DNA of 60,447 nucleotides from Blautia sp. (GTDB lineage: Bacteria > Bacillota > Clostridia > Lachnospirales > Lachnospiraceae): positions 1 through 60,447 of the forward strand of contig JAFUCO010000011.1 in NCBI GenBank assembly GCA_017459635.1, in the 5' to 3' direction. Position 1 is the stretch's first letter; every line of letters begins with the position of its first letter. Shown in pieces: positions 1-8,258 of the stretch. Under the pieces are notes generated by a model. The model made no database searches and was not told the DNA's origin. It saw only the letters and a program-made list of their open reading frames with translations. The position numbers and the translations under genes were made by a program.

Positions 1-1
1 A

Positions 2-187
2 ATTCTCCTGTTCTCGGTCGCGCATTTCGTACCGGTAGTGATGGGAATGACGCCGCTGCCCGCGTGGGCCTGTGTGTTCAACCTTCTGCCGCTGTTTCTT
101 GTGCAGGCACCGTTCAACATTCCGGGCGCGGGAAATATCGCCGGAGCGGCGATGTATCTGGGGTTGTTCATCTTGTTTATGATTTGA
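2..187 (+). CDS. C-terminal end of an integral membrane protein (5' truncated by window)
   Basis: An open frame enters from the left edge and stops at the TGA at 185-187. The 61 visible residues are strongly hydrophobic and read as two membrane segments separated by a short loop (FNIPGAGNIAG) rich in glycine. I do not recognise the family. The only safe statement is that this is the C-terminus of a membrane-embedded protein whose main body lies outside the window. Confidence 0.6.
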   Translation: MLLFSVAHFVPVVMGMTPLPAWACVFNLLPLFLVQAPFNIPGAGNIAGAAMYLGLFILFMI

Positions 188-260
188 TGTCAATACGGGA
201 TATGTGTGTGGATACCGGCCTATCACGGTGGGCCGGGGACGCAGGGAAAGAGGAAACTGT

Positions 261-1196
261 ATGAGCTTTAGTGCAAATATAATACTGTCAGCCATGGGCG
301 CGGTAAAAAAGACGGGAATCATAAAAGGCCCGAGCATGGATGCGGATATAAATTTGCGGAGAGCAAGAGAATATAATCGAAAACATCCCTACAAAGAACC
401 ATCAGATCCGAAAGCTGCTTACAAAACAATCTTTGTGGGTGGCTATCCCTGCCTTGCCATAAGGCAGAAGAATGTCCGGCAATCCGGTAAGGCAATCCTG
501 TTCCTGCATGGCGGTGGAGACAGAGATACATGGAAACCGGAGGTAGCCTTCGCAAGAACTTACGGGAAGAGAACCGGAATGGACGTGTTTTATCCGCTCT
601 ATCCGCCGTTTACTGAAGCTTCCCCGGTCAAGACTGCGAAGTTGATCCTTGAAGTTTACCGGAAGATCACAAAGAGATACGGGGCAGATAAAATCGCCGT
701 CATTGCCAATTCCTACGGTGGTTTTCTCTCCATGCAGCTTCTGACATCTATAAACAGAAACAATGCAAAAGAGAGAAATGAGCGCATAGAAATGCCGTCT
801 CTTTTGATTATGAATTCGCCCTTTGCCTATCCGAAAACTGATGAGGAATGGAAACTTGCCGGAGAACTTGAAAAGATAGATATCATGCTTCCGGTCGGTG
901 CGTTCCGATACATGTTCGGACTCACCAAAAGAGTTGCTCCGGAAACACCGGATTATGTTCTGTATCCGGCGGATATGGACTTTCATAACGCGCCGGAGAC
1001 GTATGTCTTTTACGCGAAGGAAGCCTGCGCAGCTGTTGCGGACGCAATAGAAAACAGCTATACGCGCGATGGTTCCGGTGCGAGTATGCACATGCACCGT
1101 GAACCGGGTATGATGCACTGTTATGCATCGGCACCTGTATTCAAAGAGAGCAGGCGGGATTTCAACAGGCAGATCGCACTGCTTCAGCAGATGTAG
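261..1196 (+). CDS. alpha/beta hydrolase (esterase-like)
   Basis: A 311-residue protein with the alpha/beta-hydrolase layout. HGGG at residues 83-86 is the oxyanion-hole motif of the hormone-sensitive-lipase-like esterases. ANSYGG places the nucleophile at Ser151, with Ala in the usual first Gly of GxSxG, and His286 in GMMHCYA is the likely catalytic histidine. There is no signal peptide, so it probably acts in the cytoplasm on a small ester. The ATG at 261 follows GGGAAAGAGG; the upstream in-frame extension has no ribosome site. It is followed, after a gap, by an AraC regulator on the same strand. The substrate cannot be read from the sequence. Confidence 0.8.
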   Translation: MSFSANIILSAMGAVKKTGIIKGPSMDADINLRRAREYNRKHPYKEPSDPKAAYKTIFVGGYPCLAIRQKNVRQSGKAILFLHGGGDRDTWKPEVAFARTYGKRTGMDVFYPLYPPFTEASPVKTAKLILEVYRKITKRYGADKIAVIANSYGGFLSMQLLTSINRNNAKERNERIEMPSLLIMNSPFAYPKTDEEWKLAGELEKIDIMLPVGAFRYMFGLTKRVAPETPDYVLYPADMDFHNAPETYVFYAKEACAAVADAIENSYTRDGSGASMHMHREPGMMHCYASAPVFKESRRDFNRQIALLQQM

Positions 1197-1314
1197 CTCC
1201 GTTCAAAAAAGTAGGGAACGCTCAGTGAATATCAGGAGAAAGTTACTCTGTTCTGTGTGATTGGCGTGAAGAAGTAAATTCTATGACAGGTTCATGTACG
1301 AAGCGAGGTAAAGT

Positions 1315-2217
1315 GTGGATATTGGCTTACAGAGATTATATCGGAGTATACAACTTGCGCCTGCAATTACAACCGTTCTGCCCGAAGAGATCGGTAAAGG
1401 TGAGATTACAAGAATCAGCACCAACAACGGGTATCAGGCATCTTACTGGGATCTTGTTTATGACAGAGAAACAGAAGTAAGTGGTACAGTAAGAGAGGGA
1501 TTCCGCCTGTTGTTTTGCATGGGAGAAGGCATCGAATGGATGTCTGACCGCAAGGGGATGCAGCTTGCTGCCGGAGAAGCGTGTTTCTGCATGGATGCCG
1601 ATGTATCAGAAACCATGTGCTATGAGGCCGGCTGCAGGTATCTGTTCCATTCATTTGCTCTTGACCTTTCCGCTGTTGAACATACGTTTTCAACATATGT
1701 CCGGAATCCGAAAGACATTCTCAGAAATCTGAATGCCATGCACTTTAAGGTCACCCCTGAAATACGCAGAAAGTTACGAGAGATTTCTTTGGCGCAGAAA
1801 GAAACATCTATGTTTGGAATGCTGAGAGTAGAGGCCTGCCTGCAGGAACTGCTGTGGCTTTGCGTGGATGCTGCAACGAATGACAGGATGATCTCCCGGA
1901 TGCATCAGGACGATGCATATATTTTGCAGCGAATTAAATCGGGGATTGATGCGGATCCGGGAAAGGCAGAAAAGCTGGATCATATGGCAAGGGAGTACGG
2001 GATAAGCATTTCTAAACTTTCCCGGTGTTTCAAGGAAATCTACGGGATGCCGCTGCATGCTTACGTGATCGAAAGCCGGTTATGCGAAGGTGCGAGGCTG
2101 CTGGCGGAAGGAGGGTTGACGATAGGAGAAATATCCGAGCGGGTGGGATATGCAAAGCAAAGCCAGTTTGCTGCTGCATTCAGGGAGAGATTTGGTGTAT
2201 CTCCGAAGGATTATTGA
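1315..2217 (+). CDS. AraC-family transcriptional regulator
   Basis: A 300-residue protein whose last roughly 95 residues form two helix-turn-helix motifs typical of AraC/XylS regulators (DHMAREYGISISKLSRCFKE, then GEISERVGYAKQSQFAAAFRERFGVSPKDY). The N-terminal 200 residues are a divergent sensing region, resembling the layout of PchR/YbtA-type regulators of iron-acquisition genes; that link is inferred. The GTG at 1315 follows GCGAGG. It lies between an esterase-like hydrolase and a lipoprotein gene whose promoter region carries a candidate metal-regulated palindrome, so it may control either neighbour. Confidence 0.85.
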   Translation: MDIGLQRLYRSIQLAPAITTVLPEEIGKGEITRISTNNGYQASYWDLVYDRETEVSGTVREGFRLLFCMGEGIEWMSDRKGMQLAAGEACFCMDADVSETMCYEAGCRYLFHSFALDLSAVEHTFSTYVRNPKDILRNLNAMHFKVTPEIRRKLREISLAQKETSMFGMLRVEACLQELLWLCVDAATNDRMISRMHQDDAYILQRIKSGIDADPGKAEKLDHMAREYGISISKLSRCFKEIYGMPLHAYVIESRLCEGARLLAEGGLTIGEISERVGYAKQSQFAAAFRERFGVSPKDY

Positions 2218-2247
2218 CCGATTTTGGGTAAAATGCTGTTTGTTTTG

Positions 2248-2265
2248 GGTTAGAAACATCTAACC
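2248..2265. promoter_or_regulatory. palindromic operator, GGTTAG-N6-CTAACC
   Basis: GGTTAGAAACATCTAACC is a perfect 6-bp-arm palindrome just upstream of a TATAAT at 2274-2279 and of the lipoprotein start at 2312. Near-identical palindromes occur at 12989-13006, 46139-46156 and 46192-46209. The arms resemble the TTAGGTTAG half-sites of DtxR/IdeR-type metal repressors; the identity of the regulator is inference. Confidence 0.6.
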
Positions 2266-2311
2266 TCCTGAGATATAATGTTGGAAACTGATTTTCGGGA
2301 GGTGTTTCTCA

Positions 2312-2812
2312 ATGAAAAAGAAAGGTATATTTATTCCCTCGCTGCTGTTCGGTCTTATCGTTATGGGAGCACTGACAGCATGTGCTGAAACAAGTTCTGT
2401 TTTTGCCGGAGGAGACGGAAGTGTTGAGGAACCGTGGCAGATCGCTACGGCAGAGCAGATGGATCTTGTACGGAATGACCTGTCCGGACACTATGAACTG
2501 ATAGAGGACATTGATCTGTCAGGTTTTGAGAATTGGGAACCAATTGGGACATTTCGATCCCTTTCAGATGCTCCGGAAGATGCAGAAGTACCTCATCCTG
2601 ATTATGCATTTACCGGAACGTTTGATGGAAATGGCCATACGATTTTCAATCTTACGGTTGCATCGGAAAATCCGATGGGCGCCGGGCTTTTCGGATGTGC
2701 ATCGGGAACAGATGAAGGGGCTGCCTGCATCAGGAGTCGACAGGGGAGTCGACAGGGACGGTTCTCATTGACTCCTTTTCCTGTTGAACCAAATCCCGCA
2801 GGTGCGGGATAG
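2312..2812 (+). pseudogene. GLUG-type secreted lipoprotein, truncated
   Basis: The 166-residue product starts with a signal peptide ending in a lipobox-like LTAC, then a segment of the GLUG/M26-associated beta-repeat type (EPWQIATAEQMDLV, HYELIEDIDLSG, FTGTFDGNGHTIFNLTV, AGLFGC). Full members of this family carry many such repeats. Here homology-like sequence stops at about residue 130, where a GC-rich dispersed inverted repeat (2733-2775) is read through as a low-complexity tail. I infer 3' truncation at this repeat. A good ribosome site (GGGAGGTG) and promoter-operator remain, so a short lipoprotein may still be made. Confidence 0.6.
2733..2775. repeat. dispersed GACGGTTCT repeat, copy 1
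   Basis: GGAGTC at 2733 and GACTCC at 2770 bracket a segment containing GTCGACAGGGACGGTTCTC. The GGGACGGTTCTCTGTC core recurs at 4281, 6361, 9381 and 46546. It resembles the REP-like repeats that accompany REP-associated tyrosine transposases in clostridia. This copy sits at the break in the GLUG lipoprotein gene. Confidence 0.6.
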
Positions 2813-2852
2813 CCTTTCTTCTTAATCCACGCCGTTGCATCGGCGCCTTTTT
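2793..2852 (+). terminator. two tandem terminator hairpins
   Basis: ATCCCGCAGGTGCGGGAT overlaps the stop codon of the lipoprotein frame and is followed by a T-rich stretch. A second stem, CGCCGTTGCATCGGCG, at about 2829-2845, runs into CCTTTTTG. Both are plausible rho-independent terminators for the plus-strand transcript. Confidence 0.55.
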
Positions 2853-2898
2853 GTTATATGATTGATTTGTTACTGAAGATGCAGACTTAAAAAAGAAA

Positions 2899-2953
2899 GA
2901 TCCCCACGGATGACTGCTTTGCTTGGCGACTTCGCTCTCATACCGTAAGGATC
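2899..2953 (-). other. structured non-coding element, orientation uncertain
   Basis: GATCCCCACGG at 2899-2909 pairs over 11 positions, two of them G-U when read on the minus strand, with CCGTAAGGATC at 2943-2953. The loop holds an inner GCGA/TCGC hairpin. Read on the minus strand the stem is followed by TTTCTTTTTT, so it could be a terminator or the 3' end of a small RNA. The rest of 2853-3255 contains no credible gene. Confidence 0.35.
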
Positions 2954-3255
2954 CCCTACGATTATGAGTATACTTTTTTTGCTGTTTTATTCAAGTCCTG
3001 CCGCGCACCTCCAAGTCAGTTTTTGCATCTTTTTCTATGAAAATTGCAATTATTGATTTTTAAGGAGGTCATTATTATACTGCATTCTCTTTTTTGGTAT
3101 ACTTGTTCACAACAAGTAAAGGTGAACGGTTGCCATAGTTCATCTGCTGCGAAATTTGGCGAACGATTTTTCTTGCAATGTAGATCTTCAGGGGTTAATG
3201 TAATGGTATAACATTTCTATTGTCTGAACCAATACATTTCTCAGGAGGAATCTAT

Positions 3256-3333
3256 ATGACAAATCTTAGCAGTCTTTTTCCGTTCTTCAAGACCCGCAAG
3301 GAGGTCATTGATGAAATGACTTTATCACTGTAA
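3256..3333 (+). CDS. short ORF, 25 residues, unknown
   Basis: An ATG 8 bases after a strong CAGGAGG opens a 25-codon frame (MTNLSSLFPFFKTRKEVIDE...). No family is recognised. It could be a leader peptide or the start of a decayed gene such as a transposase. The surrounding 2853-3578 stretch otherwise holds AT-rich intergenic DNA with no other gene that I can support. Confidence 0.25.
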   Translation: MTNLSSLFPFFKTRKEVIDEMTLSL

Positions 3334-3578
3334 GCAGGGTCAGAATCGAAGAAGAATCGTTTGATATTATTCATCTGATTTGTTGAAGTGAATTGCCGGT
3401 TTTGGTATACTATCTATTATAAGATTATTATAGATGTATGTAGATACATAGATCATTGTCTGTGAGCGGCAATAATGATAATTGCAGCCCTGAGCCTTTT
3501 AAGACTGGCAGCGTTCTGGTCCGCTTAAAAGGGTTTTATGAAACTGTACACACGAATTATTATCAGGAGGTATCAAAC

Positions 3579-4250
3579 ATGATAATTTCAAGATTAATTA
3601 AAACAGCAGTTGTGCTTTCTGCAGCCATGGCGTTGGTTGCGCCGGCCCCAATTGAGGCAGGAACAAGGGACATTCTTTCACATAATGAATCACTCAGTGA
3701 TATGAGTTACTTTGAAGATTTGCCCAGGCTGTCCCCATCGGAACTGTTTGCTTCCGGCTCAGTGTTTGATATTTACCGTCAATATCGTGATGAGTTTAAA
3801 GAGGTATTTAGCTCCGGAGATCCTATGTCTGTATGGAATATTTTTGCCCAGGCGTATGCTGTGTTTCTTGAGCATCCGGAAGCTGTAGGCTTTACCAAAG
3901 ATATGATAGATATGGATGCGGATGATACGGACCCGATGAAATGGAACAGCGATATATTCAATCTATCCGATGGAGATGTTGCCGCTTTGCTGTATATGCC
4001 TGTCGAGGACAACGATACAATTGCTGCCCGCATTGTAGGAATTGTGATGAGCAATAAAGAAGACGGGTTTTACTATTGCATGTTGGATGCAGACGAAAAC
4101 AATCCCTCAGATGTTAAACGCAATATGGCTCTGGCTGGGGTAAAATCGGTCGGCGAAGTAAAAGGACGCGGATTCGAACTGATGGACAGCTTTCTGGAGT
4201 GCATTAAGGATGATTTTTATGGAGATGCGGCTCATGAGAATTCAAAGTGA
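3579..4250 (+). CDS. small secreted protein, unknown function
   Basis: A 223-residue protein with a clear signal peptide (MIISRLIKTAVVLSAAMALV, cleavage probably after PIEAG), then a mixed acidic globular region with no recognised family. The ATG at 3579 follows ATCAGGAGG at ideal spacing; the longer in-frame extension to 3456 has no ribosome site and would bury the signal peptide, so 3579 is chosen. Residues near the C-terminus (NMALAGVKSVGEVKGRGFEL) suggest an alpha/beta fold, but that is only a guess. It is monocistronic and is followed by a dispersed inverted repeat that could act as a terminator. Confidence 0.6.
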   Translation: MIISRLIKTAVVLSAAMALVAPAPIEAGTRDILSHNESLSDMSYFEDLPRLSPSELFASGSVFDIYRQYRDEFKEVFSSGDPMSVWNIFAQAYAVFLEHPEAVGFTKDMIDMDADDTDPMKWNSDIFNLSDGDVAALLYMPVEDNDTIAARIVGIVMSNKEDGFYYCMLDADENNPSDVKRNMALAGVKSVGEVKGRGFELMDSFLECIKDDFYGDAAHENSK

Positions 4251-4280
4251 TAAATAGATAGTATACGCGACAAGGAATGT

Positions 4281-4341
4281 GACGGTTCTCTGAGTGAACC
4301 ACTGTGCGAGATAAGCACAGTGATTCACTTAGAGAACCGTC
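4281..4341. repeat. dispersed GACGGTTCT repeat, copy 2 (long hairpin)
   Basis: GACGGTTCTCTGAGTGAACC...GCACAGTGATTCACTTAGAGAACCGTC forms an almost complete inverted repeat with arms of about 27 bases and a 6-base loop. Placed 30 bases after the preceding stop codon, it may serve as a transcript end. Same core as the copies at 2733, 6361, 9381 and 46546. Confidence 0.7.
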
Positions 4342-4519
4342 CTTTCCTCTGCCGCTTCCGTGCGTTCACTTTCAATAAATGCAGACCACATAATATATCC
4401 CTCCTGGGTTGAGACCGCGGGCTTTAAGTTTGCCGGGCCATAATTAAACAGATTGGAAATGAGAATCGGAGGTCAAGAACCTCCTTCTCACAGTAATATT
4501 CTTCAATTAAAAGCAAAAT

Positions 4520-4562
4520 GGTGCTTTTAGTGAGTGCATCGAACATACTCACTAAAAGCACC
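4520..4562 (-). terminator. terminator of the tRNA-Leu transcript
   Basis: GGTGCTTTTAGTGAGT and ACTCACTAAAAGCACC are a perfect 16-bp inverted repeat with an 11-base loop. On the minus strand the stem comes 54 bases after the tRNA end and is followed by CATTTTGCTTTTAATT, consistent with a terminator for the tRNA. Confidence 0.6.
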
Positions 4563-4615
4563 ACTGTTACCCACTCCTAAATGCCGGGAATGCCCGTATT
4601 TACTGGGGTTTTGCC

Positions 4616-4701
4616 TGCCGCAGACGGGAATCGAACCCGTACGGGGGATTAGCCCCGCAGGATTTTAAGTCCTGTGCGTCTGCCAGTTCCGCCACTGCGG
4701 C
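4616..4701 (-). tRNA. tRNA-Leu, anticodon UAA
   Basis: The minus strand folds as an 86-nt class II tRNA: acceptor GCCGCAG/CTGCGGC with discriminator A, D-arm with GGCGGAACTGGCAGACGC, anticodon loop CTTAAAA giving UAA, a long variable arm (GCGGGGCTAATCCCCCGT) and T-arm GGGTTCGATTCCC. The 3' CCA is not encoded. UAA with the long variable arm is typical of tRNA-Leu. Confidence 0.95.
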
Positions 4702-4902
4702 ATACTCTGAAGGAAACCTGTGCTGTCTTGAAAAAAATAATGTTCAGGATACTAGCGGCTTCATCTCTGAGCAAGTTTTATCATAACAGATACAGTAGAC
4801 TTCTGTCAATTCTTTTTGAAAAATTCAGACAATTTATGGATGCCAATGGAAAGAGAATTAGTACAAAAAAAGCAAACGGCAAGACTGGCATTTATGAGGA
4901 AT

Positions 4903-5118
4903 AGCAATTGCCAGGCACAGCAATTATCACGCACAGCAATTGCCAGGCACAGCAATTATCACGCACAGCAATTGCCAGGCACAGCAATTATCACGCACAG
5001 CAATTGCCAGACACGGCAATTATCACGCACAGCAATTGCCAGACACGGCAATTGTCACGTACAGCAATTAGCAGGAACAACAATTGGTGGTATAGCAATT
5101 GCTAAACTCACAAATTGG
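4903..5118. repeat. 16-bp tandem repeat array (about 13 units)
   Basis: Units of 16 bp alternate between AGCAATTGCCAGGCAC and AGCAATTATCACGCAC, so the higher-order period is 32 bp. The first six units are identical within each type and units decay toward the right end (AGCAATTAGCAGGAAC, a 15-bp unit, then partial units). Every unit carries an AATT core, and one type carries the palindrome CAATTG. The array sits between the tRNA and the 3' end of glf; open frames across it are products of the repeat. Confidence 0.9.
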
Positions 5119-5157
5119 TAAGTGTTACAATTGAACGGCCAGGAAATTGTAGGATAC

Positions 5158-6282
5158 TTAGCAGCCGCCAAGCTCTTTCCTGCTCATCGCGAGAGCTGAA
5201 GCTATCACGGCGTCCATATCGTAATATTTGTATTCGCCCAGGCGGCCGCCGAAGATTATATTCTTCTCGTTTTCGGAGAGCTTTTTGTACTGTTCGTACA
5301 GTGTGCTGTTCTTCTTATCGTTTACGGGATAGTAAGGTTCATCGCCGGGCTTCCATTCGGAGCTGTATTCCCTGCTTATTACGGTTTTGGGAAGATCTTC
5401 GCCGTTTTCATCTTTGCCAAATTCAAACCATTTGTGTTCTATGATGCGTGTCCATGGCGTCTCGCGGTCCGTGTAATTGACGGCGGCATTGCCCTGAAAA
5501 TTGGGAATGTCGAGGACTTCGGTCTCGAAGCGCACCGAGCGGTATTCGAGTGTTCCCAGGCTGTAATCAAAATATGCATCTATAGGGCCGGTGTAGATCA
5601 CTTTATCGGCCATCCGGTCAAATTCTTCTTTTCTCTCAAGATAATCTGTATTCAGTTCAACCGGTATGCCTTCAAGCATGGCAGCGACCATTTTGGTATA
5701 ACCGCCAATAGGAATACCCTGATACAGGGCATTGAAGTAATTGTTGTCAAAGGTGAGCCTGACGGGCAGACGGCGGATTATGAAGGCCGGAAGCTCTGTA
5801 CAGGGACGGCCCCACTGCTTTTCGGTATACCCTTTTACCAGCTTCTCATAAATATCAGAGCCAACCAGGCTGATAGCCTGCTCCTCAAGGTTCTTTGGAT
5901 CAGTTATACCGGCATCCTTTTTCTGCTCCTCAATTTTGGCAGCAGCTTCCTCCGGAGTGACGACTCCCCACATTTTGTTGAATGTGTACATATTGAAAGG
6001 CAGGGAATACAGCTCTCCGTGGTAGTTGGCTACCGGTGAGTTGGTGAACCGGTTAAAAGCGGCAAAACGATTTACATAATCCCATACTTCTTTATTATTG
6101 GTGTGGAAAATATGTGCCCCATATTTGTGGACTCTTATTCCTTCGACTTCTTCTGTATATACATTACCGGCTATATTTGGACGTTTATCAATGACAAGGA
6201 CCGACTTTCCTGTGTTGACAGCTTCTCTTGCAAAAACAGCTCCATAAAGACCGGATCCCACGATCAGATAATCATAGTGCAT
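5158..6282 (-). CDS. glf: UDP-galactopyranose mutase
   Basis: This 374-residue flavoenzyme interconverts UDP-galactopyranose and UDP-galactofuranose, giving the precursor for galactofuranose in surface glycans. The N-terminus MHYDYLIVGSGLYGAVFARE is the FAD-binding dinucleotide fold; VLVIDKRPNIAGN, YGAHIFHT, the substrate-site WG-rich middle (EKQWGRP) and the C-terminal FGGRLGEYKYYDMDAVIASAL are characteristic of the family, and the length is normal. The start at 6282 follows AAGGAGAAATATC; the upstream extension to 6303 only adds MRRRRNI. No galactofuranosyl transferase or glycan cluster is adjacent, so it stands alone here. Confidence 0.95.
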   Translation of the reverse strand: MHYDYLIVGSGLYGAVFAREAVNTGKSVLVIDKRPNIAGNVYTEEVEGIRVHKYGAHIFHTNNKEVWDYVNRFAAFNRFTNSPVANYHGELYSLPFNMYTFNKMWGVVTPEEAAAKIEEQKKDAGITDPKNLEEQAISLVGSDIYEKLVKGYTEKQWGRPCTELPAFIIRRLPVRLTFDNNYFNALYQGIPIGGYTKMVAAMLEGIPVELNTDYLERKEEFDRMADKVIYTGPIDAYFDYSLGTLEYRSVRFETEVLDIPNFQGNAAVNYTDRETPWTRIIEHKWFEFGKDENGEDLPKTVISREYSSEWKPGDEPYYPVNDKKNSTLYEQYKKLSENEKNIIFGGRLGEYKYYDMDAVIASALAMSRKELGGC

Positions 6283-6360
6283 GATATTTCTCCTTCTTCT
6301 CAAATGATGCTTTTATGGTAGCAGAGAATAAAAGAGAGGTCAAGAAGCAAGTTTGGCAGG

Positions 6361-6399
6361 ACAGGGGACGGCAGGCAGGACAGAGAACCGTCCCCTGTC
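6361..6399 (-). repeat. dispersed GACGGTTCT repeat, copy 3, terminator-like
   Basis: ACAGGGGACGG (6361-6371) and CCGTCCCCTGT (6389-6399) are a perfect 11-bp inverted repeat between two minus-strand genes, with the inner CAGAGAACCGTCCCC matching the other family copies. It probably also ends the transcript of the frameshifted gene to its right. Confidence 0.65.
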
Positions 6400-6407
6400 T
6401 CATTTTC

Positions 6408-7638
6408 TCATTTGGGAACTGTGCCTGTTGCATATAAGGAATCCACGAGATATTCTGAGAGCCTGAGAGTGTCATTTGATGCTTCAAATGAGCCGCCGCA
6501 GCTGATGACAATTGCATAGTCGCCCCAGACTGTAGAATATATTTCGCCCATAAGCTGGTTGGCCAGGTCTATCCTGTCATATTCATGGACATACGTTGCC
6601 TGGGAATTCTGATAAAATTCGGTACCATCGAGATTCTCAAAGCCTTTATTCTCCATGAATTCATCCATCATTGGATCTCCGGACTCCAGCAGCTTGCGGA
6701 AAGTATCATCGCCCTGTGGGATATGATAGGGATAAGGATAAACATATATATAACCCCAGTAATTTTTATCAGCAGCGGTTGAGCCTTTTGGGAAAAAGCA
6801 GGCAAGAATATTCTTGTTTTCATCTGCCTCAAAAGCCGATTGCATCTGTTCTGTTGTTAAACCGGCTCTTTCAAACGAAAGAGGTGTTTCTTCTAAAGAA
6901 TCCCGGATAAAGACATTGTATTCTTCTTCAGAGAAATAGATCTCAAAAGGATATCCGGACGGGCTTATCACATGATCTCTCATCCTTTCGGAATGACTGC
7001 CTGCCGTTTTAACGGAACCATCATTATTGGCTGCAGTTTCTCCGGAATATTGTGAATCATCATTACCAGCTGCAGTTCCTCCAACTTCGTCCGGAGTTAA
7101 TGACATAAGAACCCGGGCTGCTGTATCTTCAGGAACATCAATGAACGTCACGTTGTAAACTCTGCCGCTGCCGGAGGTCATCCATATATCCGTGACCAGA
7201 TTATCGTCAAGCTCTATCCAGATATTTGCCCAACTTCGGCCGTTTTCTTCATCATCTTTTTTAAAGTTGTAATATCCGTTCGGATGGATCCTGCTTTCAG
7301 GGACATCTAATGAGCGGTAAAAATCGGCTCTTTCGTTATTGAGCATGTTGGCTTCTTCAATGGTCAGATCTTCTGACAGATCGCTTCTTTCCTCCGAAAA
7401 AACACCAATATACTTAATGCTGCCTGTTTCGTAATTGGTGAAACTTTCCCCATTTACCTTCGCCGGGCTGGAGTTCGAATCCTTCGGGAAGCTCGAAAGA
7501 GCATTTACTCTTCTCTGAGTGATACAGATTTTCCTCCGCATGTATAGATGCGGCTGAGATGCTGAGAATCAGTATGGATGTGATGAAAGCTGCATAAATC
7601 ATAGTTTTCGGTTTCAGTTTAAAGCTGTTCATATACAT
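6408..7638 (-). pseudogene. secreted protein of unknown function, interrupted by a single frameshift
   Basis: The first 64 codons or so (from 7638, signal peptide MIYAAFITSILILSISAASIHA) and the remaining roughly 340 codons (to the stop at 6408) lie in different frames. Removing one base from the CCCC run at 7448-7451 joins them smoothly as ...FELQPGEGKW-ESFTNYETGS..., giving one product of about 409 residues. The join falls within the first domain, so the intact ancestor was one exported protein. The C-terminal third is rich in aromatic residues (YWGYIYVYPYPYHIPQGD; VWGDYAIVISCGGSFEAS). No family is recognised. It could be a true mutation, a slippage site in a short homopolymer or a sequencing error. 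Confidence 0.7.
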
Positions 7639-7783
7639 AGGGCGCTCCTTTCAACAGCAAGAGTACATATATCAGGTATATGTTTGTATCCCTGTATTAA
7701 TAATTATAACATAAGTATAATGGGCAGGGAAAACAGTTTTGTTCCGGATCTGAGGGACGGATCGTACCTTGTCTCATTTATAA

Positions 7784-7798
7784 TTACTAAAAAGGTAA
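7784..7798. promoter_or_regulatory. upstream operator of the HigBA operon
   Basis: TTACTAAAAAGGTAA is a near-palindrome matching the better site at 7862-7876. The two flank the -35/-10 elements, a common arrangement for autoregulation by a HigA-type antitoxin. Confidence 0.55.
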
Positions 7799-7827
7799 TG
7801 AAATGTGTTATTCTATATTCGGAAGTA

Positions 7828-7856
7828 TTTACTTTGAAACAGGATAGTGTTATAAT
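7828..7856 (+). promoter_or_regulatory. promoter of the toxin-antitoxin operon
   Basis: TTTACT (7828-7833) and TATAAT (7851-7856) are separated by exactly 17 bases. The operator at 7862 lies just past the -10, where a bound repressor would block initiation. Confidence 0.6.
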
Positions 7857-7861
7857 ATTTG

Positions 7862-7876
7862 TTACCAAAATGGTAA
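7862..7876. promoter_or_regulatory. downstream operator of the HigBA operon
   Basis: TTACCAAAATGGTAA is a perfect palindrome with 6-base arms and a 3-base centre, 6 bases after the -10 element and upstream of the toxin start. Likely bound by the HTH domain of the antitoxin, by analogy with HigA autoregulation. Confidence 0.6.
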
Positions 7877-7898
7877 TGACTATTGGACAGGGGAATAA

Positions 7899-8258
7899 TT
7901 GGGTTTGGGAATGCAAATATTATATAAGAATGAAACTGCAAGGAAACAGTTTTGTTCTGACTACAAGAAAAAGTGGCGATATCCTGAGCAAGTTAAAAAG
8001 AAACTCGTAGCTGTAGAAAACTTTATACTTAATGCAGAGTCATTGATGGATGTTGCTAATTATCCTCCGTTTCACTTTGAACATTTAAAAGGTGATAGAA
8101 AAGATGAATGGAGCATACGATTGGGTGATTCAGGATACAGAGTAACGATGATTCCATGTGATAACGATGAAAATGAGATCACAGAAGGGGACATTCTGGC
8201 TCAATGTAAAATGATAAAAATTGTTAAGGTAACGGAGGTGTCAAACCATTATGAGTAA
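7899..8258 (+). CDS. higB: HigB/RelE-family mRNA-interferase toxin
   Basis: A small basic protein of 115-119 residues of the RelE/HigB fold, which cleaves mRNA at the ribosome. Family-type features are the central PFHFEHLKGDRKDEWSIRLGDSGYRVTM core and the C-terminal strand MIKIVKVTEVSNHY, with the basic Lys/Arg cluster expected for RNA binding. It precedes the antitoxin, the usual HigBA order, and overlaps it by 8 bases. Start choice is open: TTG at 7899 follows AGGGG at good spacing; ATG at 7911 follows a weaker TTGGGA. The AT-richness is well above that of neighbouring genes, which suggests horizontal acquisition. Confidence 0.85.
   Translation: MGLGMQILYKNETARKQFCSDYKKKWRYPEQVKKKLVAVENFILNAESLMDVANYPPFHFEHLKGDRKDEWSIRLGDSGYRVTMIPCDNDENEITEGDILAQCKMIKIVKVTEVSNHYE

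Noticed and set aside
4903-5118. Possible CRISPR array
   Set aside because: Units are 16 bp, directly adjacent, with no unique spacers and no cas genes in the window.
4816-5121. Open frames of 65-101 residues across the tandem array
   Set aside because: They arise because a 16-bp unit without stops is repeated; the translation is a low-complexity QQL/TAI pattern with no fitting start signal.
7684-8010. 108-residue plus-strand frame overlapping the toxin start
   Set aside because: It runs through the promoter and both operators and is out of frame with the clear HigB product.
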